A DNA stretch of 64,000 nt from Winogradskyella psychrotolerans RS-3 (GTDB lineage: Bacteria; Bacteroidota; Bacteroidia; Flavobacteriales; Flavobacteriaceae): positions 28,472 through 92,471 of the forward strand of contig NZ_ATMR01000180.1 in the NCBI RefSeq assembly GCF_000427335.1, written 5' to 3'. A program made the position numbers and the translations under genes. The notes beneath the pieces were generated by a model. That model saw only the letters and a list, made by a program, of their open reading frames with translations. It searched no databases and had not been told where the DNA came from. Of the stretch, positions 7,571-17,458 are shown in pieces. Every line of letters begins with the position of its first letter. Position 1 is the stretch's first letter.

Positions 7571-8230
7571 ATGAGTATTAAAGACAATCTAAATAACATA
7601 AAATCAACCTTACCAGCACACGTTACACTTGTTGCCGTTTCAAAAACGAAACCTGTGTCCGATTTAATGGAAACTTACAACGTTGGACAACGCATTTTTG
7701 GAGAAAACAAAATCCAAGAGATGGCTGAAAAGCATGAACAAATGCCAAAAGATATTGAATGGCACATGATAGGTCATGTTCAGCGAAATAAGGTAAAATA
7801 TATGGCTGAATTTGTGAGTTTAATTCATGGAGTCGAAAGCTTTAAATTATTAAATGAAATTAATAAGCAAGCCAAAAAATACGATAGAATTATAGACTGT
7901 TTACTTCAGATTAAAATAGCAGAAGAAGACAGTAAATTTGGTATGTCCGCTTCTGATGCTTCTACCCTTTTACAATCCGATGAATTTTCTGAATTAAAGA
8001 ATATTAAAGTTGTTGGTGTTATGGGAATGGCCACATTTACAGATAATATGGCACAAGTTGAAAACGAATTTAAATCCCTAAAACACACATTCACAGAACT
8101 TAAAGCTATAAATCCGAAACTCAAAACAGTAAGCACGGGAATGAGTGGAGATTACCAACTAGCAATTGACTGCGGAAGTACTATGGTTCGCGTTGGAAGT
8201 AGTATCTTTGGAACAAGAAACTATAATTAA
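7571..8230 (+). CDS. yggS: YggS/PROSC family pyridoxal-phosphate-binding protein
   Basis: PLP-binding TIM-barrel protein that keeps intracellular vitamin B6 and amino acid pools balanced; no firm catalytic activity is known for the family. The PLP lysine is Lys25 in VAVSKTKP. Other family signatures are FGENKIQE at about 44-51, the HMIGHVQRNK stretch, and the C-terminal STGMSGDYQLAI with GSTMVRVGSSIFGTR. Length of 219 residues is normal. It is probably cotranscribed with the DUF1015 gene 56 bases upstream, with a strong hairpin between them. Confidence 0.95.
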   Translation: MSIKDNLNNIKSTLPAHVTLVAVSKTKPVSDLMETYNVGQRIFGENKIQEMAEKHEQMPKDIEWHMIGHVQRNKVKYMAEFVSLIHGVESFKLLNEINKQAKKYDRIIDCLLQIKIAEEDSKFGMSASDASTLLQSDEFSELKNIKVVGVMGMATFTDNMAQVENEFKSLKHTFTELKAINPKLKTVSTGMSGDYQLAIDCGSTMVRVGSSIFGTRNYN

Positions 8231-8310
8231 TTAGTTCTCAGCCGCATCAGCTCCCGAGAGATTAAAACATCGGTTTTCAGGCAAGAACTAAACATTAAAA
8301 ACGATACAAC

Positions 8311-9674
8311 ATTTACGCAATACTAGACATAGAAACCACTGGTGGAAAGTTCAATGAAGAAGGCATTACAGAAATTGCAATCTACCAATTTGATGGCCAT
8401 AAAGTAACAGATCAATTCATTTCATTAGTTAACCCAGAACGAGAAATTCAACCTTTTGTAGTTAATCTTACAGGCATTAATTCTAACATGCTTAAAAATG
8501 CACCTAAATTTTATGAGGTTGCAAAACGCATTGTTGAGATTACGGAAGATTGCATCCTAGTCGCCCATAACTCATCATTTGATTATAGAATCCTTAAAAC
8601 TGAATTTAAACGTTTAGGCTTTCCATTTAAAAGAAAACACTTTGTACTGTGGAACTTTCTCAGCAGCTCATACCAGATATGGCATCATATAGCTTAGGTA
8701 AACTAACGCGTGCTTTAGGAATCCCAATGAGCGATAGACATAGAGCTAATGGTGATGCTATGGCTACTGTAAAGTTATTTAAGATGTTACTGAACAAAGA
8801 CCTAGATAAGGTCATTGTAAAGGATGCTATTAAGATTGAAAAGAAATCTAACATCGCTACCAATCTTAAGGATATTATAGAAGAACTACCTTCGGATACG
8901 GGTGTGTACTACATTCACAATGCAAACGGTGAAATCATTTACATTGGTAAGAGCAATAACATTAGAAAACGCATTATACAGCATTTTACAGGAACAAATT
9001 CTAAGTCTAAAAAAATTCAAAAATTAGTTAGTACTGTAACTTATGAAAAAACAGGAAGTGAATTAGCGGCATTATTAAAAGAAAGTGCCGAAATAAAGGC
9101 AAACAAACCTATTTTTAATAGAGCCTTACGACGAACTGTTTTTACACACGCCTTATATAGTTCTACCGACAAGAATGGTTATGTCAACCTTTTTATCGAT
9201 AAATCCAATAGAGAAGACAATCCTATTACAACATTTAGCAATAGAGCTAGTGCGAAACATTTTATGTTTAAAGCCGCAGAAGATTTTAATTTGTGTCAAA
9301 AACTCACTGATTTATATGACACAAAAACAAGCTGTTTTAAATATGAAGTAAAAGAATGTCTTGGAGCTTGCATTAATGAAGAGCCTATAGAATACTATAA
9401 TGAACGCGTAGATACACTTATAGAGAAATTTAGTTACGCAAATAAAGACATGCTTATCATTGATAAAGGTCGGAGTATTGAAGAAAAAAGTGTGTTTTTA
9501 ATTGAGAATGGAATTTTTAAAGGGATGGGATTTTTTGACTTAAACCATCAAATTAACAATAGAGCTATCTTAGCATCTCTTATTACTCCAATGGAAAACA
9601 ATAGAGATACGCAGCATATTATTCAAAGTTATATGAGGCGAAACAAAAGACTCAAAATTATTGATTTAAATTGA
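8311..9674 (+). pseudogene. DnaQ-type 3'-5' exonuclease / GIY-YIG nuclease fusion, frameshifted and lacking an ATG
   Basis: Joined across one frameshift, this encodes about 454 residues. First comes a DEDD exonuclease with DIETTG, VAHNSSFDYR and HRANGDAMAT. A GIY-YIG nuclease domain follows (TGVYYIHN and IYIGKS), with a Cys-containing tail (KYEVKECLGAC). This is the usual flavobacterial PolC-epsilon/Cho-like repair protein. Two defects are visible. The coding frame begins at ATT (8311) where relatives have ATG before YAILDIETTG. One A is also missing at 8629-8637, so the reading KRK-TLCTVELSQQ is split between frames. The second part alone is open from 8649. It may be real decay, or a sequencing error plus a rare ATT start. 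Confidence 0.8.
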
Positions 9675-9679
9675 AATAT

Positions 9680-11625
9680 ATGATTTATAGATTTACAATT
9701 GTAGCACTATTAATTACTTTTTAGGTTTTTCCCAAGATTATAATGTGGCTATGACCGTTACTAAAAGTGATTTAGAACTCAACTCTTATTCTAAAGACTC
9801 TACAGCAAATGCCTTGGTTATATATGATTACGGAAATAGTTTTATAGATGAAGAAAGCTTTTGGTTAAGATTTCAAACCGAACAAAAGATTAAGATTTTA
9901 AGAACAGAAGGTATTGATAGAGGCCAATTTGAGGTTCAACTTTACAAAGGAAAATCTTCTAAAGAAAAAATTAAAAATATAAAAGGCACAACCTATAACT
10001 TAGAAAATGGTAAAATCGTAAAAACACATTTAACAAAAACAGCCATTTTTGAAGAGGAAAACGAAAATTATACATTAGTTAAATTTGTTTTGCCTAATGT
10101 AAAAGTAGGAAGTGTAATAACCGTAAGCTACGAAACACAATCTCGATTTACAACTAAATATCAACCATGGTTTTTTCAAGGTAACGATCCTGTTTTATAC
10201 AGTGAATACAACACAAGTATTCCTGCTAATTATGAATACCATAAAAAACTTGTGGGTAACATCCCCTTAGACACACATGATTTGAGTATAAAAAGAAATT
10301 GTTTAGTACTTGGATATGGAGCAAGCGCAGATTGTACTATTTCTAAATTCATTATGAAAAATATTCCTGCTTATAAACCTGAAGATTATACAACCACTGC
10401 TCTAAATTATATTTCTAGAGTAGAATATGAAATGAGTGTTTTTAGGACCTTTGATGGTAAAATTGATGAAATGTCTAAAACATGGAAAGACGTTGATAAA
10501 GAGTTAAAAATTGATTCCGATTTCGGAGGACAAATCAGCAAAAGGAGTCTCGTAAAAGGTGTTTTACCCGATTCTATTTCTTCCATTTCCGATAACCTTA
10601 CAAAAGCAAAATCGATTTACAAGCATGTTATTAATAACTATAAATGGAATGGAAAATTTGACCGCCATGATGTTTCTGTAAAAACACTGACTAAAGAAAA
10701 AGTAGGTAGCGCATTCGAAATAAATCTATTATTAGAGAACCTCTTGTCTAGTGAAGATATTAAGGTCTTTCCTGTTTTAATGTCCACTAGAGGAAATGGT
10801 TTAGCTACGAAAGTATATCCTGTACTGACGGACTTTAACTATGTAATAGTCAAAGCTATAATAGATGATGAAATTTATTTTTTAGATGCCACAGACCCTT
10901 ACCTAGCCTATGGAGAACTACCATTTAGAGCTTTAAACCAATATGGACGACTAATGGATTTTGAGAATGGTAGTTATTGGGAAAACATTACCGTTAAAGA
11001 TTTTTCTATGCGAATACATCGTGTTGCGCTCTCTTCTTTAGAAGATGAACAATTAATTGGTAATATTCAAAGTACATTTAGAGGTTACCATTCTCACAAT
11101 CCTAAACAACGATATGACGAGAATCCAATTACTTATTTAGATAAAAAAATAAATAATCACACAGACATAACTATTGATAATCTAGAAGTTATCAATTTCA
11201 ATACGTCTGAATCAAATTTTAATGAGAGCATGGATATTGTTCTTGAACCCGAATTTATTGGTAATAAAATATATTTGAATCCGTTTATCATTAAATTTTT
11301 TGAAAAAAACCCCTTTCAACTTCAGGAAAGAACCTACCCTATCGATTTTGGTTATAAAGACGTTTATAACTATAGTATGAAAATAAATCTTAATGAAAAT
11401 TTAAAAGTTCTCGAAATTCCAAAGACTGTTAATTATGCATTACCAAATCACTCTGGTAATCTTATATTTAATGCAGAGCTACAAAATAATGAGCTTATAC
11501 TTTATTTTAAAGTTACATTTAGCCTGCCAATTTATCCGGCTGAATATTATCCGTATTTAAAGTCGTTTATGGATAAAGTTGTCGAACTTCAAAACAACAC
11601 TGTTATTATTTTAGAAAAACAATAA
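9680..11625 (+). CDS. DUF3857/transglutaminase-like domain protein, frameshift in the signal peptide
   Basis: A roughly 648-residue exported protein. Residues 30-220 form a DUF3857-type beta domain, followed by a transglutaminase-like fold around 270-410 and a C-terminal DUF3858-like part. The signal peptide is MIYRFTIVALLITF-LGFSQ starting at ATG 9680. It is split from the body by one missing T in the run 9718-9722; the uninterrupted part is open from 9745. The segment that normally carries the catalytic Cys reads VGSAFEINLLLENLL, with no Cys, while the Asp in FLDATDPYLAYG remains. The domain is therefore probably non-catalytic. It lies 5 bases after the exonuclease gene. Confidence 0.8.
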
Positions 11626-11649
11626 TTTAACTTTTCGTACATTTAGAAT

Positions 11650-12546
11650 ATGGAATCGAATAAGAAACATACTTGGAAATCGATACTTCACGAAGTTATC
11701 TATGAAGCGGATACTCCTTCTGGGAAGCTTTTTGATATTTTATTGTTAGTATTTATAATACTCAGTATCGTTTTAGTAATGTTAGAGAGTGTGGTAAGTA
11801 TCGACAGAGAATACCATAGACTCCTGTATATCGGAGAGTGGATTGTAACCATATTATTTTCTATTGAATATATTTTAAGGATTGTTTCTGTAAAAAAACC
11901 ACTTAAATACATCTTTAGTCCATTCGGTATCATCGATTTTTTATCGACTATACCAATGTATTTATCATTCTTCTTTGTAGGATCTCAAGCTCTAGTAACA
12001 CTAAGAGCCTTACGATTACTTAGAGTTTTCAGAATTTTAAAATTAGCGAGATACTTAGGCGCCTCAAACCAACTCAAAGATTCCATTGTTGCAAGTCGTG
12101 TAAAAATTATGGTATTTTTATTTGCTGTCATGATTTCTTCTGTAATTTTTGGTACCATTATGTATTTAGTTGAAGGAGAGGCTAACGGTTTTGATAATAT
12201 TCCTAAAAGTGTGTATTGGTGTGTGGTTACCCTTACCACTGTTGGTTTCGGTGATATCGCACCACAAACCGCACTAGGCCAACTCATCACAACGTTTATC
12301 ATGATATTAGGTTACGGTATTATCGCTGTACCTACCGGAATTGTCTCTGCCGAATACGTTAGAACTAACCAAAAAGCAGACAAAGAAAATGAAGCCTTAG
12401 AGCAAAATAAAAATGAAGCAGTGAAATTGGATAATGATAATATAAAAGTTCATCTTAACTCGCAACACTGTGATTATTGCAACGTTTCAAACCATAGAGA
12501 TAATGCAGATTTTTGTTATAATTGCGGACACCCACTTCACCATTAA
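11650..12546 (+). CDS. Voltage-gated-type potassium channel with C-terminal zinc-ribbon
   Basis: Inner-membrane ion channel of the six-helix voltage-gated family, 298 residues. Transmembrane segments S1-S6 span about residues 25-240. S4 carries regularly spaced arginines (TLRALRLLRVFRILKLARY). The pore selectivity filter is TTVGFGD at residues 196-202, which specifies K+. The cytoplasmic tail is charged and ends with a four-ligand zinc-ribbon-like motif, CDYC...CYNC followed by GHPLHH. The start at 11650 gives a normal cytoplasmic N-terminus. It lies 24 bases after the DUF3857 gene and 15 before miaA, so these probably form one transcription unit. Confidence 0.93.
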   Translation: MESNKKHTWKSILHEVIYEADTPSGKLFDILLLVFIILSIVLVMLESVVSIDREYHRLLYIGEWIVTILFSIEYILRIVSVKKPLKYIFSPFGIIDFLSTIPMYLSFFFVGSQALVTLRALRLLRVFRILKLARYLGASNQLKDSIVASRVKIMVFLFAVMISSVIFGTIMYLVEGEANGFDNIPKSVYWCVVTLTTVGFGDIAPQTALGQLITTFIMILGYGIIAVPTGIVSAEYVRTNQKADKENEALEQNKNEAVKLDNDNIKVHLNSQHCDYCNVSNHRDNADFCYNCGHPLHH

Positions 12547-12561
12547 TTTGTAGATATTATA

Positions 12562-13478
12562 ATGTCTAAAACACCCCAAAACTTTGTAATTGCCATTGTT
12601 GGCCCGACTGCTATTGGTAAAACGGCGTTAAGTATAAAACTGGCTCAACATTTTAATTCTGAAATTATATCGGCAGATTCTCGTCAATTCTTTAAAGAAA
12701 TGGCTATAGGAACTGCGGTGCCTTCCAAAGAAGAATTAAGTGCCGCTCCACATCACTTTATTCAACATAAATCAATTAAAGAGTATTTTAGTGTTGGTGA
12801 TTTTGAACGGGAAGCGATTTCTAAAATCAACGATTTACATCAAAAACATCCTATTGTAGTTATGGTTGGTGGCTCTGGATTATATGTAAAAGCTGTAACC
12901 AAAGGTTTAGATTATTTTCCAGAAGTGGATGCCAATATTAGAGAAAATCTTAACCTTCAACTAGAAAATAGCGGCTTAATTCCATTGCAAGAACAGCTTA
13001 AGACCTTAGATTTAGAAGCTTACAATACAATTGCCATAGATAATCCTCAACGCGTTATTAGAGCCTTAGAAATTTGTATTGGTACAGCTAAACCGTATTC
13101 TTCTTTTCTTACTAATTCAGAAAAGAATAGAGAATTTAAAACCATTAGTATTGGCTTAAGTGCAGATCGCTCTATGATTTACGATAGAATTAATCAACGT
13201 GTAGATATAATGATCGCTAACGGCCTACTAGAAGAAGCTAAATCACTTTTGCCGTATAAAGATCTTAATGCATTAAACACGGTTGGGTACAAAGAGTTGT
13301 TTGCTTATTTTGAAGGTGAATCTACTTTAGAGTTTGCTATTTCTGAAATTAAAAAAACACAAGACGCTTTGCAAAAAGACAACTTACTTGGTTTAGAAAA
13401 GACGACGCAATTACTTGGTTCGATTATGAGACTAACATTGAAGCCATCCTAAACCATATAGACACTCAAATTAAGTAA
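12562..13478 (+). CDS. miaA: tRNA dimethylallyltransferase, frameshifted near the C-terminus
   Basis: Transfers dimethylallyl from DMAPP to A37 of tRNAs reading UNN codons. The P-loop GPTAIGKT is at 14-21, followed by the DSRQ motif at 39-42, GGSGLYVKA around 106-114 and NTVGYKEL near 240. As printed, the frame stops at 13452 with an unrelated tail. If one A is added to the seven-A run at 13351-13357, it continues as KKNTRRFAKRQLTWFRKDD, the conserved MiaA C-terminal region, to a stop at 13478 (305 residues). The break is most likely a homopolymer error. Confidence 0.92.
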
Positions 13479-13495
13479 TACACGGCCGTATAGAA

Positions 13496-13526
13496 ACAAA
13501 AAATCCAGCTCAATGAACTGGATTCT
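13496..13526 (-). terminator. Terminator of the response-regulator gene (possibly bidirectional)
   Basis: AATCCAG (13502-13508) pairs with CTGGATT (13518-13524) over a 9-base loop. On the minus strand the stem is followed by a six-T run, 20 bases downstream of the response-regulator stop. It also faces the end of miaA. Confidence 0.75.
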
Positions 13527-13545
13527 TTATATATAAAGTAAAGGC

Positions 13546-14253
13546 TTATTTGTTATTAATAACTAATCTGAAGCCTTCACCATGAATGTTTAAAATCTCA
13601 ACATTTGGATCTGGTTTTAAGTATTTACGTAATTTAGCAATATACACATCCATACTTCTAGATGTAAAGTAATTATCATCTCTCCAAATTTTTGTTAATG
13701 CTAATTCTCTCGGCATTAAATCATTTTCGTGTAATGCTAATAAGCGTAACAATTCATTTTCTTTTGGAGATAATTTAGAAGGTTCACCTCCATCAAACTT
13801 AAGGAAACGTAGTTTAGAGTTTAAATCAAAACGACCAATCTTAAATTCAAATTGTTTACTATCTGCAACAGTATCTTTTGCTTTACGTTGCATTATCGCT
13901 TTAATCTTCATTAATAAAACCTCACTATCAAAAGGTTTATTAAGATAATCATCTGCTCCTACTTTATAACCTTTTAGTACATCTTCTTTCATGGCTTTAG
14001 CCGTTAAGAATACGATAGGCACATCTTCATTTTTTTCTCTAATTTCTTTGGCTAATGTAAAACCATCTTTATAAGGCATCATAACGTCTAAAATACAAAG
14101 ATCATAATCGTCCTTCTTGAACTTTTCAAAACCTTCCATGCCGTTTTTAGCATGTACTACGTCGTAATCGTTCATCATTAAATAATCTTTTAAAACAGTT
14201 CCAAAATTGGGATCGTCTTCTACCAAAAGAATTTTTTTGTTTTGCTCTTCCAT
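13546..14253 (-). CDS. OmpR/PhoB-type response regulator (RprY-like)
   Basis: Cytoplasmic DNA-binding response regulator, 235 residues. The receiver domain spans about 5-122, with acidic pocket residues Glu12/Asp13/Asp14, phospho-acceptor Asp56 in CILDVMMP, and the conserved Lys in LNKPFD. A winged-helix output domain follows at 140-233, ending MDVYIAKLRKYL...ILNIHGEGFRL. The gene follows its sensor kinase by 9 bases on the same strand. The pair is of the RprXY type common in Bacteroidota, associated with envelope or oxidative stress; the target genes here are not known. Confidence 0.93.
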   Translation of the reverse strand: MEEQNKKILLVEDDPNFGTVLKDYLMMNDYDVVHAKNGMEGFEKFKKDDYDLCILDVMMPYKDGFTLAKEIREKNEDVPIVFLTAKAMKEDVLKGYKVGADDYLNKPFDSEVLLMKIKAIMQRKAKDTVADSKQFEFKIGRFDLNSKLRFLKFDGGEPSKLSPKENELLRLLALHENDLMPRELALTKIWRDDNYFTSRSMDVYIAKLRKYLKPDPNVEILNIHGEGFRLVINNK

Positions 14254-14262
14254 AATTCGTTT

Positions 14263-15830
14263 TTATGATATTAACGGCATCTTTATTATAAAAGTGCTGC
14301 CTTTTCCTTTTTCACTTTCTACTGATATATGACCTTGATGGTCTTCTACTATTTTCTTAACATATGCCAAACCTAAGCCGTGTCCTTTTACATTGTGCAC
14401 ATTTCCTGTATGTTCTCTATAAAACTTCTCAAAAACACGTTTTGCAACGGCTTTAGACATTCCGTTACCTTGGTCTGCTATTTTTACAATGATATTGTTA
14501 CCTACATTTTCTGTATATACATCTATTTTTGGTGCATCATCCGAGTATTTAATAGCATTGTCTAATACATTAACAATAACATTTGTAAAATGCGTATCGT
14601 TTGCCAAAACAGATGTCTGTTCAGCTTTTAAATGTGTTTTTACATAACCTTTTCTATCTTCAACTATTAATTCTACGTGCGTAATGGCATCTTCTACTAG
14701 CTCGTGTAAATCTAGACGTTCCTTGCTTATATTTAGCTCATTCTTATCTAACTTAGAAATACGCAACACATTTTCTACTTGGGCATGCATACGCTTATTC
14801 TCTTCTTTTATCATTCCTAAATATCGCAACACCTTTTCTTGGTCATTGATTATTTTAGGGTTTTTATTGAGTCTAAAGCCAAATTAATTGTGGCAATTGG
14901 TGTTTTAAACTCATGCGTCATATTATTAATAAAATCCGTCTTAATCTGTGATATTTGACGTTGTCTTATTAATTGATAAATAGCACTAGTATAAGCAATA
15001 ATTATAACACCTGTAAATATTATTGAAAGTATAATCATCCAAAATATTGATGATATTAAATACTTCTTTCTTTCAGGAAAATCAATCCAAAGATTATAAC
15101 TACTTTCATTATTATTATCTAAAAATATCTTAACTCCATGAGCGTCTGGTGACATTTCAAAATTTTGAGACTGCACTTTTGTTGCTAAATCATTGTCATA
15201 AATGGCAAATTCAAAATCTAAACTTACACCTTCGTCTTCTAATTCACGTCTTAAAAAAGTTTCAACCTGTTTTGCTGTAACACGGTTATAAACCAATTTG
15301 TCTTTTAATAAATCTTTAAAAGAATCTTCATAAAACTGTTTATCAAAAGCATTTAAAGAAGAATATTCTCTTATTCTAGTTTCTGGGTCTATTCTCCTTA
15401 CGCCATCAATAGTTGTAATATTATAAGTCTCTGTAATACGCTCACTATATAACTTACTGATACTAAAACTATCCGCATCAATCTCATTAAATAATGAAGG
15501 CACCTTAAAACGTTCTTCTAAAACAGTATTGCGATGTACAATGGTTTTATCATTAATATCATCATCTTCCGCAATTAACAATTGTTTAATGATGGAAGAA
15601 TCCATCTTATTCTCTTTATTTAGATACGGTCCTATTTTATCGAAATAATTTCTAAATTCATATTCCTCAATTGCTTTAGAAACGTAACTTAGTGAACGCT
15701 TTACGCTAAACGTAAAGTTTTTGTCTTCATTTATTATACTGTTATTTATAAAAAATGATTGTACAAAAATAATCCCAATGAGAGATAAACTCATTAAAAC
15801 TATCAATAACACAAATAGCTTTTTGCTCAT
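14263..15830 (-). CDS. Sensor histidine kinase (RprX-like), interrupted by a frameshift
   Basis: Inner-membrane kinase partner of the adjacent response regulator, about 522 residues when joined. TM1 is at 5-27, a periplasmic sensor domain at about 30-257, and TM2 at about 258-282. The HisKA box NMTHEFKTP has phospho-His306. The ATPase domain shows NVLDNAIKYS, DQGNGM and GHGLGLAYVKK. The frame breaks at the five-T run 14861-14865: one further base restores LALDSIKNPKIINDQEKVLRYLG. The printed sequence gives two pieces, 14850-15830 and 14263-14832. The start codon ATG at 15830 is preceded by repeated GTTAAA elements. Confidence 0.92.
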
Positions 15831-15902
15831 CAGTCAAATTTAACATTTTAACATTTAGTATAAATTAGGTTTAACCTAACGTTAACAAATGAAAGTAAAT
15901 AA

Positions 15903-16490
15903 TTAGTGTTTTAATATTTTAAGTAGCATATTATGAATATCTCGCACTTGCTTCTTCGCTTTTTGAAGATCATCATTAACAATAACAAAGTCAGATTTTT
16001 CTATTTTATCTGCATCAGACCATTGATTTTTCATAATAGCCTTAACTTTTTCCTGTGATACATTATCACGTTTCATAACGCGTTGCATTCGTAGATCTTC
16101 ATCTGCAACAACCGTTATAATATAATCGTATTGGTCTTGTAGATTGTTTTCGAAAATAATGGCGACTTCCTTTATAACGTATTCTGAATCTTGGCTATTA
16201 AGCCAGCGTTTAAAATGCGATGCTACTTTAGGATGCACAATAGCATTCATTTTAGAAAGCAACGTCTTATCATTAAATATTTTTGAAGCTAAATACGGTC
16301 TATTCAAGATGTCATCAACGTAAGCCTTTTCCCCAAATAAGCTTATTAACTTTCGCTTAATGACTTTTGAGCGGTTCATCAGCTTTTTTGCTTCGTCATC
16401 AGCAATGTACACAGGAATCCCGAATGATTTAAAATATTCTAAAATAGTGGATTTACCACTGCCAATTCCGCCTGTTAATCCTACTATCAT
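15903..16490 (-). CDS. coaE: Dephospho-CoA kinase
   Basis: Last step of coenzyme A synthesis: phosphorylates the 3'-OH of dephospho-CoA. The P-loop GGIGSGKST is at residues 7-15. Other CoaE features are the CoA-binding segment with ADDEAKKLM near 30-38, IVHPKV, and the lid segment RMQRVMKRDNVS. The 195-residue length is normal. It follows ybbR with a 2-base gap, a gene order common in Flavobacteriaceae. The 72-base gap to the histidine kinase contains TTAAC-rich repeats. Confidence 0.95.
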   Translation of the reverse strand: MIVGLTGGIGSGKSTILEYFKSFGIPVYIADDEAKKLMNRSKVIKRKLISLFGEKAYVDDILNRPYLASKIFNDKTLLSKMNAIVHPKVASHFKRWLNSQDSEYVIKEVAIIFENNLQDQYDYIITVVADEDLRMQRVMKRDNVSQEKVKAIMKNQWSDADKIEKSDFVIVNDDLQKAKKQVRDIHNMLLKILKH

Positions 16491-16492
16491 AA

Positions 16493-17455
16493 TTAGAGTT
16501 CAATAAAATCTATTTGTTTTTGTTTTATATTAACATGTTTTATAAAATTGGGTTTCTTAACCACTTTTGGTATTAGAAAAGTTTGATTTTCTTCTAATTC
16601 GGCATAATTACATTCAACTTTAAAGTCTAAAGCTTTTACGACATCATAATTTTCTAAATCTACATAATACGAAAGTGTAACAGCTTTAGGAAAGTAATTA
16701 ATTGTAATATTTTCTGGCTGATTCGTTATTACAATAGGCACTTCTATTATGCCTTCAGTAAAACGCGTAACATTACCTGTTACCTCTAGTGTTTTTGGAA
16801 ATACATCAATATGATCATACTCGGAAATATCTAACCTCACAATATGTTTAATATCACTCTTTATCTCATTTAGCACCAAAGCTTCTGTAGTTACAGAATC
16901 GATTTTGTCCACCTCTTCTAATGAGCCTACTACTTTTACACTATCTATATTAAAACTAAATTCCCCTTTTAAATCATAGCCTACAGCGTAATTAATAGCT
17001 TTCTTAAATCTTATAGGAACTGTCTTTGAAGCTCTTTTTGAGTAGGCAATTAATAGTGTATCTGGCATTATCGAAATAACCTCGTAAGCACTACCCAATT
17101 GACTCTCTATAAGATATTTATGCTTTAATACATCGAATACAAAATTTTGAGATTTTAAAGTCACCTCATTTTTTGCATCTACTTCTAATTCTTTAGAGTT
17201 ATTAAACATAAAGGGCATTAATGAAAATCCTTTTGATTCTACATAAGCTTGAATATAGTTCGTAGAATCATTTTTTAAGAGTATCTCGTCATCAACATTA
17301 ACCAAATTAACTTTTAATTTTATGGTTTGTTTGTAGTCATTAGACAATTTTGAAAAAATAAGAAACACGAAGGCCACCACGAAAAATAAAGTAAACCGCT
17401 TAAAGTTCTTCTTTTTTAAATGGTCTAGTATGTTTAAGTTCTTCTTCGTTTTCAT
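16493..17455 (-). CDS. YbbR-like domain protein
   Basis: A 320-residue membrane-anchored protein. A basic N-terminus (MKTKKNLNILDHLKKKNFKR) leads into one transmembrane helix at about 21-37. A large extracytoplasmic region of repeated YbbR-type beta domains follows, for example at about 150-225 and 230-310. In other phyla YbbR proteins regulate diadenylate cyclase; in Bacteroidota their role is not established. The gene sits between a glycosyltransferase (3 bases) and coaE (2 bases) and is clearly part of one operon. Confidence 0.8.
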   Translation of the reverse strand: MKTKKNLNILDHLKKKNFKRFTLFFVVAFVFLIFSKLSNDYKQTIKLKVNLVNVDDEILLKNDSTNYIQAYVESKGFSLMPFMFNNSKELEVDAKNEVTLKSQNFVFDVLKHKYLIESQLGSAYEVISIMPDTLLIAYSKRASKTVPIRFKKAINYAVGYDLKGEFSFNIDSVKVVGSLEEVDKIDSVTTEALVLNEIKSDIKHIVRLDISEYDHIDVFPKTLEVTGNVTRFTEGIIEVPIVITNQPENITINYFPKAVTLSYYVDLENYDVVKALDFKVECNYAELEENQTFLIPKVVKKPNFIKHVNIKQKQIDFIEL

Positions 17456-17458
17456 TTA

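Noticed and set aside
9674..9745. Separate short ORF with an independent function between exonuclease and DUF3857 genes
   Set aside because: The ATG at 9680 reads a signal peptide that continues in the DUF3857 frame after one missing T, so it is part of that gene.
14380..14887. Open frames on the plus strand opposite the histidine kinase
   Set aside because: They are antisense shadows of clear kinase domains.
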